A stretch of DNA of 64,000 bases from Anadara kagoshimensis (lineage: Eukaryota > Mollusca > Bivalvia > Arcoida > Arcidae), in contig CM037868.1 of assembly GCA_021292105.1 (NCBI GenBank), positions 32,806,523 to 32,870,522 of the forward strand, written 5' to 3'. Numbering within the stretch: the stretch's first letter is position 1; each line of letters starts with the position of its first letter. Shown piece after piece: positions 41,038 through 53,175 of the stretch. The notes under the pieces are model-generated. The model saw only the letters and a list, made by a program, of their open reading frames with translations. It searched no databases and had not been told where the DNA came from. The position numbers and the translations under genes are program-made.

Positions 41038-41250
41038 CGCATAGCAGCGGGACTATAGTCCCCGACATCCAAGTATAGTCCCTCGCGTTACCCCCGCAAA
41101 GCAAAAGCACTTACTTCCCTATGTCTAGGTGGCGCTGTTTATTGTTGTCGTCGGATACAAAATGGCATCCGACGACGCGCGATTTACGAATTTACGAGCG
41201 AAAAACAAATGAGACCACAAAGTATTTAGTTAATATTTTTAATGAATTTC
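41038..41250. other. CpG-rich patch with short hairpins, possible MITE
   Basis: ACTATAGTCCC occurs twice in near-inverted setting and GTCGTCGGAT pairs with ATCCGACGAC around AAAATGGC. A 16-codon ORF (MASDDARFTNLRAKNK) is present, but nothing shows it is expressed. Confidence 0.35.
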
Positions 41251-41485
41251 TGAGAGCCAGGTAAATTGATGACGAGTTTGGATCTATGGAGATCGATTCA
41301 ATCAACAATATTTTGTGTGAATTTTTTTACAAATGTCACGGGAAATCCAAGGAGAATGAAATTTATTTCAAAAAGTTCGATGATTGTTTATTGTAGATTA
41401 TTCATAATGTTGAGCAAAGTAAATAATTCATCTGAAAATAGATTCTCTCTTTGGAAACACAGACATGTGATGTACTAAATCTATT

Positions 41486-41590
41486 ATGGACCTCTCCCTC
41501 GGGAACAGTTCTCCTATCGGCTCGGTCACTATACCTCTCCAGACAACATTATAGGAGAACAGTTCCCTCGAGAGAGGTCCATAATGAATT
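41486..41590. repeat. Hairpin palindrome, ~100 nt
   Basis: TTATGGACCTCTCCCTCGGG and AACAGTTCTCCTAT pair with ATAGGAGAACAGTT and CCCTCGAGAGAGGTCCATAA. Loop about 35 nt containing CTCGGTCACTATACC. Confidence 0.85.
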
Positions 41591-42155
41591 AATATGGGCT
41601 ATATAAATGACTTAAATACATCAGTTTGATCAAAAAGGTAAATTAATTAAAGAAATTTGTCAAATAATACATCATTTTGATCAAAAATATGAATATATTT
41701 TTAGATCCACCATTTGTTTTCACCATACGGTCGGATCGTCCATCAATTAAGACAGCAATTTTTTGGATGGCTTTTTTTTACAAATCTCACTTAAATTAAA
41801 TATTTTATCTTTTCAAAATCAATAAAATTTGGCTATTTAATCCTAATCAATCGATGTATGAAGTATGACAAATATGTGATAATAATGTCGACCAAAGATT
41901 ATTTATTTCAAGGAGTAAGCATGTATGATAAATTACATGTTAAATTAATAAACTGTAAATATGTATATTAATTTTTTTAAATTTTTTTTTAAATATGTTT
42001 TATACATAATATGTACATATATTATTAATTGTAATAATTAAAGTATATAATTATTATATAATTTTTGATTTAGGAACCATTTTTCCTTTTATAATAAACT
42101 TTAATAAGTGCCAGATAAATTAAAAATTTTGATGGCATGATATACAAAGTATATA

Positions 42156-42522
42156 CAGTGGAATTTCGATAACTCTAACTTCGATATCTCGAATACCACA
42201 GATAACTCACAAAATTGTTATTTTGTCCCAACTGGTTTTCATGCATCGGTAATACACATTTTGGGTATTTAATGTAGGCATTTGTCGTCGCCATCATTCC
42301 TTATAAAAGCATAAATTCTCAAATTTTTAATTAATTAATTTTTTTATGTAATGCATATTACACTAGTGTATCGGTTAACAGTTTAACACTATTCAACATT
42401 TCTCCCATAAAAATGAAACTTTACATTTTGATGTCATCCCTCAATTTCCAAAACTCGAACACCCCGATAACTCAAAGTCATCGTCGAAGTTCCATGCGCT
42501 TCAAGTTATCAAAGTTCTACTG
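42156..42522. mobile_element. Tigger/pogo-like MITE, 367 bp
   Basis: Starts CAGTGGAATTTCGATAACT and ends AGTTATCAAAGTTCTACTG, TA on both sides (42154-42155, 42523-42524). Interior TATCTCGAATACC and CGATAACTCAAAG. Confidence 0.82.
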
Positions 42523-42641
42523 TATATATGAACATATATTAAATTAATTGTAAAAAAAAAGTATCATGCTTTGATTTTAGGAACCATTTTGTCCCCAGCC
42601 CCACCTTTAAATAATTTGTCAGATAGCATTGATTACTCAAA

Positions 42642-42716
42642 ATATTTTAACAAGTATGAGTTACTTCCCCTTATTAGATTAGAAAGGTTTGATATTTTAA
42701 CAAGTATGGTTTACTT
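42642..42716 (+). repeat. 50-bp tandem repeat used as insertion target
   Basis: ATATTTTAACAAGTATG at 42642 and 42692 (50-bp period). The second unit is cut after TTTACTT by the 16.6-kb element and resumes at 59288 with TTTACTTCCCC...GGTTTGATA. Confidence 0.8.
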
Positions 42717-43090
42717 ATGGCACGCCAATTGATGCAAAAATCAGCTAACCCTAGGATAGCTCAGCTATCTATAGGATAGCTGGCTGCTATCCTATAGATA
42801 CCAGACCGTAACTCTCGATACCTGCAGGTATTGTGGGTTATAAATCAGCTATCTATGGGATAGCTGTCTGCTATCCTATAGATAGCTGGCAGCTATCCCA
42901 TAGATACCTGCTGTTATCCCATAGATACCTGAATTAAAACCCCCAATACCTCCTGATATTCTGAGATAGAAAATAGTATTTCATTGAAAGCTGAGGTTTG
43001 TATGAATTACAAACTTCAAACCCTATTTTGCACCAGCTATAGGGAGTTGTAACTTTCTGTTATCCCTTAGATAGCCGATAGCCAATCAGA
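42717..43090 (+). repeat. Left inverted arm with internal GATAGCTG palindromes
   Basis: Carries repeated CTATCCTATAGATAG, CTATCTATGGGATAGC and related palindromes at 30-40-bp steps. Such subterminal repeats are commonly transposase-binding sites; that role is inferred. From 43100 to 43730 the sequence is non-coding, with a C19 run near 43492. Confidence 0.8.
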
Positions 43091-43732
43091 ATCGTCCTTG
43101 CATCGTGCTGCGTTTGTCAACACTGAAGCAGACATATATCGGAAATCAAACAAGTTACACTGGGGAATTTGGATATTTGAAGAAATTTCAACTAATGTCA
43201 CGTATCAGAAACATTATTATGGGTTGATAAAATAATTTATCCACACTCGTGTAAAGGTTTGAACGACTGGACAGCCTAGTAGCACGATTCAGGCAAATTA
43301 TTTTCGATGTTTTCGAGCCATGCGAGTGTGGCTGTGTGTTGGTTGACATCGCACCTTGGCGAATTTACAAAGAATATTCGATTGGAATATAATAAAATTT
43401 GGTAATTTGAACTATTTTCAACTGAGTATACATGATCAAAACGCAATACTGAAGTTCGATTGTTTACTTTGGACCTCGCTCGATGTCTCTGCCCCCCCCC
43501 CCCCCCCCCCGCTTAGGGCATCGGGCACAGGCACTACAGTTTTTCAGTTTTATAATAAATCATAAAATCACACATGCCTGCTTTGATATCTGATATGGTT
43601 AAGACTTCCTTTGTACCCTCCACTGGTGAAAATTTATTTTTTGGCTGATGTTCACAGAAATATTCAAAATGGCTCGATTCTGTCATTTTTAGGCTTTTTC
43701 AGTCAAAATTAAAATATTAAGTGGAAGTTCCT

Positions 43733-44295
43733 CTTACCCAAGACAACTCGTACCCAACCCGAGACAATAATAATCTTATACCTATGCATTTTTTTTTACA
43801 TCAAGACAACTCGTACCCAGAAAAACAATTTAAGAAAATTAAGTTTTATTATTTTTTTAGTTCAAAACTTAGTATTAGATCTATAAGTATTAATTTTAAC
43901 ATTTAAACACACAAATATCAAAGTTTACAGTTGTCCTACAGGAATTCAGTTGACAAACTTGTGTGAAAAATATTAGCAGTAACATGAGTAAGTATTCTTG
44001 ATTGATGAAAGAAATGGGTGGGGAAGGGGGTTTTCTAGTCATGACTAATAACTTTGAAATAGTTAAATAACATCCATTAAAAGATAAAAAATGATTTAAA
44101 TATTATGAGATTAAAAAGAAGTTTTATCAGTTTATTTCCTTCCATTGTTTTCTTGGGTATGAGTTGTCTCAGGTTGGGTACAAATTGTCTTTGGGGATGT
44201 CTTGCGTACGAGTTATCTTAGTATTGGTATGAGTTGTCTTGGTATGGATACGAGTTGACCTGAGTGCAAGTTGTCTTGGATACAAGTTGTCTTGA
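43733..44295. mobile_element. Inverted repeat of GACAACTCGTACCC words
   Basis: ACCCAAGACAACTCGTACCC at 43737 and AGACAACTCGTACCCAG at 43803 face an inverted cluster (GGGTATGAGTTGTCTC, GTACGAGTTATCTTAG, TATGAGTTGTCTTGG, ACAAGTTGTCTTG) at 44154-44295, spaced 20-25 bp. Foldback-type structure. Confidence 0.75.
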
Positions 44296-44419
44296 TACCA
44301 CTGGTCCCAATCCTCCAACATTTTTGGTCTCGGTTTTTACACCATTTGGTGTTACCAAATCGTCCCACTAATAAAACCAAATCATTTCTTTTAAATACAA
44401 AATTGTCCCAGTTTTTCCC

Positions 44420-44700
44420 CAGCACTTCCCACTTTGTTAAAGCAGTATTTCGAGTTCAACATGACTCAGGACAGATCTTAGCATGAGAAGCAGTATTCCG
44501 AGTACAACATGACTCGGGACAGATCTTAGCATGAGAAAGTTTGTCAAGTTACCAAATCGTCCCACTAATAAACCAAATCATTTGACTTTTAAATACAAAC
44601 TTGTCCCACTTTTCCCCCCAGCACTTCCCACTTTGTTGAAGCAGTATTTCGAGTTCAACATGACTCAGGACAGATCTTAGCATGAGAAAGTTTGTCAAGT
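44420..44700 (+). repeat. Tandem copies of AGTATTTCGAGTTCAACATG block
   Basis: The block GAGTTCAACATGACTCAGGA...CTTAGCATGAGAA occurs three times (about 44449, 44492, 44651), partly with the CACTTCCCACTTTGTT lead. Irregular segmental tandem duplication. Confidence 0.8.
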
Positions 44701-44828
44701 TCCCTTGCTGAAAGTACAGATGGTTTTCTTCAGGGACTCCAGTTTCTTATGCCATGCCAACTGGCTACATTGATATAAGTGAAAGAATCTTTACTGGGAT
44801 GTAAAACTCCATCACTTATCTTATCTTG

Positions 44829-45580
44829 CTCAGTCTGTTTCAATCCCTGTAACTGTAAGTGTCCCCTAAAGCGACCACATGTGGCCTGTCTACTCTTTTT
44901 CAAACGCTACAATGGTGTCTTTAGCTTGCACGGAGACAAGAGACCTTGATTTTAAGTCTCATTCGAAAGACTACTTTAGTACTGAGCTTTTTACAACTCT
45001 TAGTAGTAAGGACAGGATATGAAAATCATCTCGGAAAATTTCCAAGTCCAGAGTGAGTAATGATGTGCCAATGATGGATTTAATCGACTATTGATCGAAT
45101 TTGCCTACCGTAGATTTTAAGTGCTTGATTAAATTATTGAACGATTGATGATCGGTTCCCTTTTTAATGGGAAGAATATATAGACAGAAAACAAGAAATA
45201 ACACAGGGATATGGCTGCTGCTCTTCCCAGTGGAAGGTTATCAGTGGCTGGTCTCCTGGATCTAAGACTAGATGCAGGGTATGGTTATGTTTTAATTTTT
45301 TCCAAGTTATGTACACATGGCACAAACTTCAAGTTAGATTAATTAAGCTGAAAATGCCAGTTCAAAACAAAACTAAATTTGACATCTGAAAGTCCATAAT
45401 TTGTACATAATAATGAACAAATGTTCATTTCCAATGTGTTACAAAAACAATTATTTCTTATTAGTAGTTTCGATCATCTATTATGAAAATCGAACCGATT
45501 CCCATCAAGTGCTATGAATGAGGTTCAAACCCAAAACCTTTTGACACCGAAAGCCAGTGATAGTACCACTCTTCCATACC
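44829..45580. mobile_element. Dispersed repeat interrupted by a MITE (45057-45515)
   Basis: 44829-45056 and 45516-45580 together match the repeat at 21670-21960 (CTCAGTCTRTTTCAATC, GGAAAATTTCCAAGTCC, CAGTGA..GTACCA). The inserted ~460 bp has loosely inverted ends (AATGATGTGCCAATG / CGATTCCCATCAAG) and ATCGATC-type words, as in hAT MITEs. Confidence 0.6.
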
Positions 45581-46099
45581 TAAGTCGACTCGAGTTGTGT
45601 AATAAATATTACATGCTTGATCACTCTAGTAATCCATATAGATTAGAGTATTACACCTCACTCTGTAGAGACTGAATTGCATTTTACTCTTGCCAGGGTT
45701 TCTATCACGCTAGTATCTCCAGTTTTCTTGTTCTTTGAGTGGAAACGAAGAGTGTTTAACATGTACTAGATGTACATATCACTAATACAGTGACAAGGAA
45801 ATCCTAGTTTTGTAGCCATCAGCATCAGCTAGATCTGGATTTTGCTTCCAAGGATAAAATGAAATGATAATTTTCTTTGAACTTCTGAATACATACTATG
45901 ATATTCTATTCCCAACATAAAACTAAATATATATCTCAATAAAAAATCCTGTCATTGGCATCTCATGTTTTACTACATATACTGCGATTCACTTTTGGAT
46001 TAAGGTTGTTGCCTATTTCCACCAAATCTAAAAAAGTAGGATACAACTTTCTTCACCTTGCTGGCTTTATTGAAATCAATGATATGTGACATTACATCA

Positions 46100-46430
46100 T
46101 ACGGTAGCTCAATTGGTAGAATGCTCCCTTTGTATGTGGAAGGTTGTGGGTAACAAGGGTAAGAACTCCGTCCGAGTCTGACCAAGACCTAAAAGTAGGT
46201 AGTGGCTGTTCTTTCACAAAGCACTTGGCATTGAGAAATCAAAGTCACAGCTCCTTCGGAAGAGGCCGTAGAAACTGATGCCTCATGGCATGTTGAAGAA
46301 ACCTCCCTGCACATTGCCAGAGTGCTTTACAAACATAAAAATTTCCTGTCATTTAACCTATAGCTGGTAATGTCTCGATATAAGTGAATATTCTTGGGAC
46401 TTAAAACCCTATTCAATCAATCAACCACTG
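46100..46430 (+). mobile_element. tRNA-headed SINE, family B, copy 2
   Basis: ACGGTAGCTCAATTGGTAGA head, damaged B-box, body GAAGAGGCCGTAGAAACTGA, tail CTCGATATAAGTGAATATTC ... CAATCAATCAACC. Confidence 0.78.
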
Positions 46431-48996
46431 ATATGTGACCTTGTCCTTTGACCTACAACCTAATTGTGGTTCCTGATGATTGTCTCATGTTGGTATAGAT
46501 TTGTTCCCATGTTTGAACAAAATCCATGCATATTTGATAGTTATGCATTGAACTATGTCTGTAGGGGGGGGTAGGGTGTAACAATTTGTCTTGCAATATC
46601 TAAAGTTACAATTGGAACATATTTAGATTAAGAATTTTAACAGGTTGGATAATTTTGGGCCTTAATGTGATTTGCTTAGCATGTATCAAATTTGGCAAAA
46701 ATTTGTGCAAATGAATACTGTTCCATACATGATCTAAATGCAAGGTGCCACATAATCATGATAATGGAAAATATGTATCTGCCTTGAGGTATAATGTCAA
46801 ATACTACAGTAATATAGTGACACAATGTCTATATGTCATCTACCTTTAGGTATAGTGCCACATACTACACAACAGTGGTGACATAGTGTGTATCTGTCAT
46901 CTGCATTCTGTTACAGTGCCATATACTACAGTACAGTGGAGACATAGTGTGTATTTGTCATGTACCTTCAGGTATGGTGCCACACACTACATAACAGTGG
47001 AAACAGTGTGTATCTGTCATCTACCTTTAGGAATAGTGCCACACACTATAGTACAACGTGCCAGTGTATCTGTCATGTACCTTTAGGTATGGTGCCACAC
47101 ACTACAGTACAACGTGCCAGTGTATCTGTCATGTACCTTTAGGTATGGTGCCACACACTACAGTACAAAGGTGTCATAGTGTGTATCTGTCATGTAACTT
47201 TAGGTATGGTGCCACATACTACAGTACACTGGCAACATAGTGTGTATCTGACATCTACCTATAGGTATGTTGCCACATACTACAGTGCACTGGTGACAAA
47301 GTGTATATCTGCCATCTACCTTTAGGTATGGTGCCACACACTACAGAACAATGGCGACATAGTGTGTATCTGTCATGTACCTTTAGGTATGGTGCCACAC
47401 ACTACAGTACAAAGATGCCATAGTGTGTATCTGCCATGTTCCTTTAGGCATAGTGCCACACAGTACAGTACAAAGGTACCATAGTGTGTATCTGTCATGT
47501 ACCTTTAGATATAGTGCCACATAATACAGTACAGTGTTGACAGTTTGTATATTTCATGTTCCTTTAGGTATGGTGCCACACACTACAGTACAATGGCAAC
47601 ATAGTGTGTATCTGCCATCTACCTATAGGTATGGTGCCACACGGTACAGTGCACTGGTGACAAAGTGTATATCTGCCATTACCTTTAGGTATGGTGCCAC
47701 ACACTACAGTACAATGGCAACATAGTGTTAACTGTCATGTAACTTTAGGTATGGTGCCACACACTACAGTACAATGGCAACAGTGTGTATCTGACATCTA
47801 CCTATAGGTATGGTGCCACACACTACAATGCACTGGTGACAAAGTGTATATCTGCCATCTACCCTTAGGTATGGTGCCACACACTACAGAACAATGGTGA
47901 CATAGTGTGTATCTGTCATGTACCTTTAGGTATGGTGCCACACACTACAGTACAACAGTGCCAGTGTATCTGTCATGTACATTTAGGTATGGTGCCACAC
48001 ACTACAGTACAAAGGTGTCATAGTGTGTATCTGTCATGTAACTTTAGGTATGGTGCCACATACTACAGTACACTGGCAACATAGTGTATATCTGACATCT
48101 ACCTATAGGTATGTTGCCACATACTACAGTGCACTGGTGACAAAGTGTATATCTGCCATCTACCTTTAGGTATGGTGCCACACACTACAGAACAATGGCG
48201 ACATAGTGTGTATCTGTCATGTACCTTTAGGTATGGTGCCACACACTACAGTACAATGGCAACATAGTGTTATCTGTAATGTAACTTTAGGTATGGTGCC
48301 ACACACTACAGTACAATGGCAACATAGTGTGTATCTGACATCTACCTATAGGTATGGTGCCACACACTACAATGCACTGGTGACAAAGTGTATATCTGCC
48401 ATCTACCCTTAGGTATGGTGCCACACACTACAGAACAATGGTGACATAGTGTGTATCTGTCATGTACCTTTAGGTATAGTGCCACACACTACAGTACAAC
48501 AGTGCCAGTGTATCTGTCATGTACCTTTAGGTATGGTGCCACACACTACAGTACAAAGGTGTCATAGTGTGTATCTGTCATGTAACTTTAGGTATGGTGC
48601 CACATACTACAGTACACTGGCAACATAGTGTATATCTGACATCTACCTATAGGTATGTTGCCACATACTACAGTACAAAGATGCCATAGTGTGTATCTGC
48701 CATGTTCCTTTAGGCATAGTGCCACACAGTACAGTACAAAGGTACCATAGTGTGTATCTGTCATGTACCTTTAGATATATTGCCATACACTATAGTAGAG
48801 TAGTGACAGTTTGTATATTTCATGTTCCTTTAGGTATGGCCACATATTACAGTACAGTGGCAACATAGTGTGTATCTGTCATCTACCTATAGGTATAGTG
48901 CCACACACTACAGTGCACTGGTGACAAAGTGTATATCTGCCATTACCTTTAGGTATGGTGCCACACACTTCAGTACATTGGCAACATAGTGTTATC

Positions 48997-50263
48997 CAGG
49001 CATGGGGTAATGCTAATTTGTAATTGTAATGCCCTGTAATGCATTACATTTTCTCAAAGTAATGCATGTAATGTGTAATGCCCTAATTTTTGCATTACAT
49101 GTAATTGTAATGTAATGCATTACATAGACAAAAATGCATGTAATTTAAGCATTACATGGCATTACATAGCATTACTTCTCTGTATTAAATGTTAGATATT
49201 ATTACCATTACACTTCAGGGCTAGTAAGTACCTACATGCTACTTTTTTCCCTAATATAAAATATGAAAATGGATGTCTAGAAAAATTGTAACTGTGAACT
49301 GTTGTCAAACTAATAATTTATTTCATTCAACCTTAATACTAAAACTATATAAAATGCTAAAACTTAGTATTGAATTTCCAACAAATGTAAAGGATAAAAA
49401 TACATTTTAAAGCAAATGCAAATGCTGTTTTTAGTACTATCAGGAAGTCTAAAGATCACATTAAAATTTGCAACATATCTAAATATAAGTTTCAGTAACT
49501 ACAATAATTTGTAATTTTGCTTTAACTGATAACCTGTGATGAAAACAATTTTATTTTTACAAGAAATTGGTTTTTTTGTAATCCTTTTTATATGCTATTA
49601 AGGTAACCTATCTTTAATGATTAAAGAAGTTATTTGTTAAAGGTATGGTTTATAAATTACACCTGACAATACCACTAATTAGTTTGTATACCTATCAACT
49701 CCTTTTACTGTTTTGATTTAATGGTAATTAAGAAACATTCAGTGAATAAAATAAATAAAAAAACAAAAACATATAATATGAAAAAATTCCTTACAGCATC
49801 TCTGTTTTTTCTTCTTAATTTTTAGAGTAAAAACAGAAATGTATATTTGGATAATAAAAAGCCTGACATAGATGAACAATCAACTTTGACAAATTTTGTA
49901 AAACCTACTGGTAAACAGCAGAAATATCAGTTAAATGACCCAAAGCAAAAAGAATCTATACATGCACTTATTCACTATATATACTCTTGTTTTCAACAGT
50001 TGAAAATCAAAACATAAGAACTTTATAGAAAAAGAACCCAAAATTTTAATTTCAAATTCTGAATCCGAAACATATCGTATTTATATGTTTGAATTCTTTA
50101 TGAAATGTAATGTGTAATATAATGCATTACTTTGGTAAAGTAATTGTAATGTAATGCATTACTTTCCAAAATACATGTAATTGTAATTGTAATATAATGC
50201 TACTTTTGTCAAAGTAATTGTAATGTAATGCATTACATTGCAATGTAATTCGCCCCATGCCTG
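48997..50263 (+). mobile_element. hAT element, 1,267 bp, inside the minisatellite
   Basis: Ends CAGGCATGGGG and CCCCATGCCTG (one extra C on the left side), with an exact 8-bp target duplication GTGTTATC (48989-48996, 50264-50271). Multiple subterminal TAATGCATTACAT words on both sides. It holds a transposase exon remnant. The minisatellite flanks both sides without loss. Confidence 0.93.
49826..50017 (+). pseudogene. hAT transposase N-terminal fragment
   Basis: A 63-codon open stretch after a TTTTTAG acceptor-like site reads DEQSTLTNFVKPTGK and KYQLNDPKQKESIHALIHYI before a stop. The pattern TLxxFV...KYxxNDPxQKxxxxALxxYI is typical of the segment after the BED finger in hAT transposases. No BED finger, catalytic core or dimerisation domain remains, so it is non-functional. 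Confidence 0.8.
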
Positions 50264-50639
50264 GTGTTATCTGTCATGTACCTTTAGGTATGGTGCCACA
50301 CACTACAGTACAATGGCAACATAGTTTGTATCTGCTATATTCCTTTAGTTATGGTGCCACATACTACATAACAGTGGCAATATAGTGTGTATCTGCTATA
50401 TTCCTTTACGTATGGTGCCACATACTACAGTACAGTGGCAACATAGTGTGTATCTGTCATCTACCTTCAGGCATGGTGTCAAATACTACACTACAGTAGG
50501 GACATAGTGTGTATCTGTCATGTACCTTTAGGTATGGTGCCACACACTACAGTACAGTGGCAACATAGTGTGTATCTGCCATGTCATCTACCTTCAGGCA
50601 TGGTGTCAAATACTACACTACAGTAGGGACATAGTGTGT

Positions 50640-51367
50640 ATCAGTCATGTTCCTTTAGGTATGGTGCCACACACTACAGTACAAAAATGCCATAGTGTGT
50701 ATCTGCCATGTACCTTTAGCTATGGTGCCACATAATACAGTACAGTGGTGACAGTTTGTATCTGTCATGTTCCTTTTGGTATGGTACCAAATACTACAGT
50801 AAAATGGCAACATAGTGAGTATCTGCTATATTCCTTGAGGTATGGTGCCACATACTACAGTACAGTGGCAACGCAGTGTGTATCTGCTATATTCCTTTTG
50901 GTATGGTGCCACATACTACATAACAGTGGCAACATAGTGTGTATCTGTCATCTACCTTCAGGCATGGTGTCAAATACTACACTACAGTAGGGACATAGTG
51001 TGTATCAGTCATGTTCCTTTAGGTATGGTGCCACACACTACAGTACAAAAATGCCATAGTGTGTATCTGCCATGTACCTTTAGCTATGGTGCCACATAAT
51101 ACAGTACAGTGGTGACAGTTTGTATCTGTCATGTTCCTTTTGGTATGGTACCAAATACTACAGTAAAATGGCAACATAGTGAGTATCTGCTATATTCCTT
51201 GAGGTATGGTGCCACATACTACAGTACAGTGGCAACGCAGTGTGTATCTGCTATATTCCTTTTGGTATGGTGCCACATACTACATAACAGTGGCAACATA
51301 GTGTGTATCTGTCATCTACCTTCAGGCATGGTGTCAAATACTACACTACAGTAGGGACATAGTGTGT
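50640..51367 (+). repeat. 364-bp segmental duplication within the minisatellite
   Basis: The block starting at about 50640 recurs at 51004, offset exactly 364 bp (six units), with no difference I can see. Identical 81-codon frames at 50745 and 51109 illustrate it. Recent unequal exchange is the likely cause. Confidence 0.93.
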
Positions 51368-53175
51368 ATCAGTCATGTTCCTTTAGGTATGGTGCCATAC
51401 ACTACAGTACAGTGGCAATGCAGTGTGTATCTGCTATATTCCTTTAGGTATGGTGCCACATACTACAGTACGGTGACATCATAGTGTGTATCTGCCATGT
51501 CATCTACCTTCAGGCATGGTGTCAAATACTACAATACAGTAGGGACATAGTGTGTATCAGTCATGTTCCTTTAGGTATGGTGCCAAACACTACAGAACAG
51601 TGGAGACATAGCATGTATCTGACATCTTCCTTTAGGTATGGTACCACATAATGGAGTACAGTTATGACAAAGTGTGTATCTGACATCTTCTTTTAGTTAT
51701 GGTGCCACATAATATAGTACAATTGTGACAAAGTGTGTATCTGACATCTTCCTTTAGGTATGGTGACACATAATGGGGTACAGTGGTTACAAAGTGTGTA
51801 TCTGACATCTTTCTTTAGGTATGGTGCCACATTATGTGGTAAAGTGGTTACAAAGTGTGTATCTGACATCTTAGGTATGGTACCATATTATTGAGTATAG
51901 TGGTGACAAAGTGTGTATGTGACATCTTCCTTTAGGTATGGTGCCACATAATGGGGTACAGTGGTTACAAAGTGTGTATCTGACATCTTCCTTTAGGTAT
52001 GGTGCCACATAATGGGGTAAACTGGTTACAAAGTGTGTATCTGACATCTTCTTTTAGGTATGGTGCCACATAATGGGGTACAGTGGTGACAAAGTGTGTA
52101 TCTGACATCTTTTGTATGGTACCATATTATTAAGTATAGTGGTGACAAAGTGTGTATCTGACATCTTTCTTTAGGTATGGTGCCACATAATGGGGTAAAG
52201 TGGTTACAAAGTGTGTATCTGACATCTTCTTTTAGGTATGGTGCCCCATAATGGGGTACAGTGGTTACAAAGTGTGTATCTGACATCTTTTAGGTATGGT
52301 ACCATATTATTGAATATAGTGGTGACAAAGTGTGTATCTGACATCTTCCTTTAGGTATGGTGACACATAATGGGGTACAGTGGTTACAAAGTGTGTATCT
52401 GACATCTTCTTTTAGATATGGTGCCACAAAATAGGTTACAGTCGTTACAAAGTGTGTATCTGACATCTTCCTTTAGGTATGGTGCTACATAATGGGGTAA
52501 ACTGGTTACAAAGTGTGTATCTGACATCTTTTAGGTATGGTGCCACATAATGGGGTACAGTGGTATTGGACATCTTCCTTTATGTATGATACCACATAAT
52601 GGGGTACAATATTGTGACAAAGTGTGTATCTGACATCTTCTTTTAGATATGGTGCCACAAAATAGGGGACAGTGGTGACAAAGTGTGTATCTGACATCTT
52701 CTTTTAGGTATGGTGCCACAAAATAGGGTACAGTGGTGACAAAGTGTGTATCTGACATCTTCTTTTAGATATGGTGCCACAAAATAGGGTACAGTGGTGA
52801 CATAGTGTATATCCGACATCTTCTTTTAGGTATGGTGCCACATAATGGGGTACAGTGGTGACAAAGTGTGTATCTGACATCTTCTTTTAGGTATGGTGCC
52901 ACATAATGGGGTACAGTGGTGACAAAGTGTGTATCTGACATCTTTTAGGTATAGTACCATATTATTGAGTATAGTGGTGACAAAGTGTGTATCTGACATC
53001 TTCTTTTAGGTATGGTGCCACAAAATAGGGTACAGTGGTGACAAAGTGTGTATCCGACAACAGACATCTTCCTTTAGATATAGTACCACATAATATAGCA
53101 CAATTGTGACAAAGTGTGAATCTGACATCTTCCTTTAGGTATGGTGCCTCATAATGGGGTACAGTGGTGACATAG

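Larger units (their letters stand above)
46780..53175 (+). repeat. ~61-bp minisatellite, ~80 units, split by a hAT element
   Basis: Consensus phrase: TGTGTATCTGTCATGTACC then TTTAGGTATGGTGCCACA then CACTACAGTACAATGGCAAC. Period about 61 bp (for example 47341 to 47402). Two subfamilies: CACTACAG units (46.8-51.6 kb) and ATAATGGGGTACAGTGG units (51.6-53.17 kb). Short ORFs on both strands (GMVPHTTVQ..., KEDVRYTLC...) are repeat by-products. Each unit has CTTTAGGTATGG, resembling a joined 3'/5' splice site. Confidence 0.93.

Noticed and set aside
41160-41213. Small ORF MASDDARFTNLRAKNK in a CpG-rich patch
   Set aside because: Looks like a first exon at first sight, but sits within a hairpin-rich likely MITE and has no donor or downstream partner.
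45208-45280. Short coding-like stretch MAAALPSGRLSVAGLLDL
   Set aside because: It lies inside a probable MITE insertion, has no splice context and no family I recognise.
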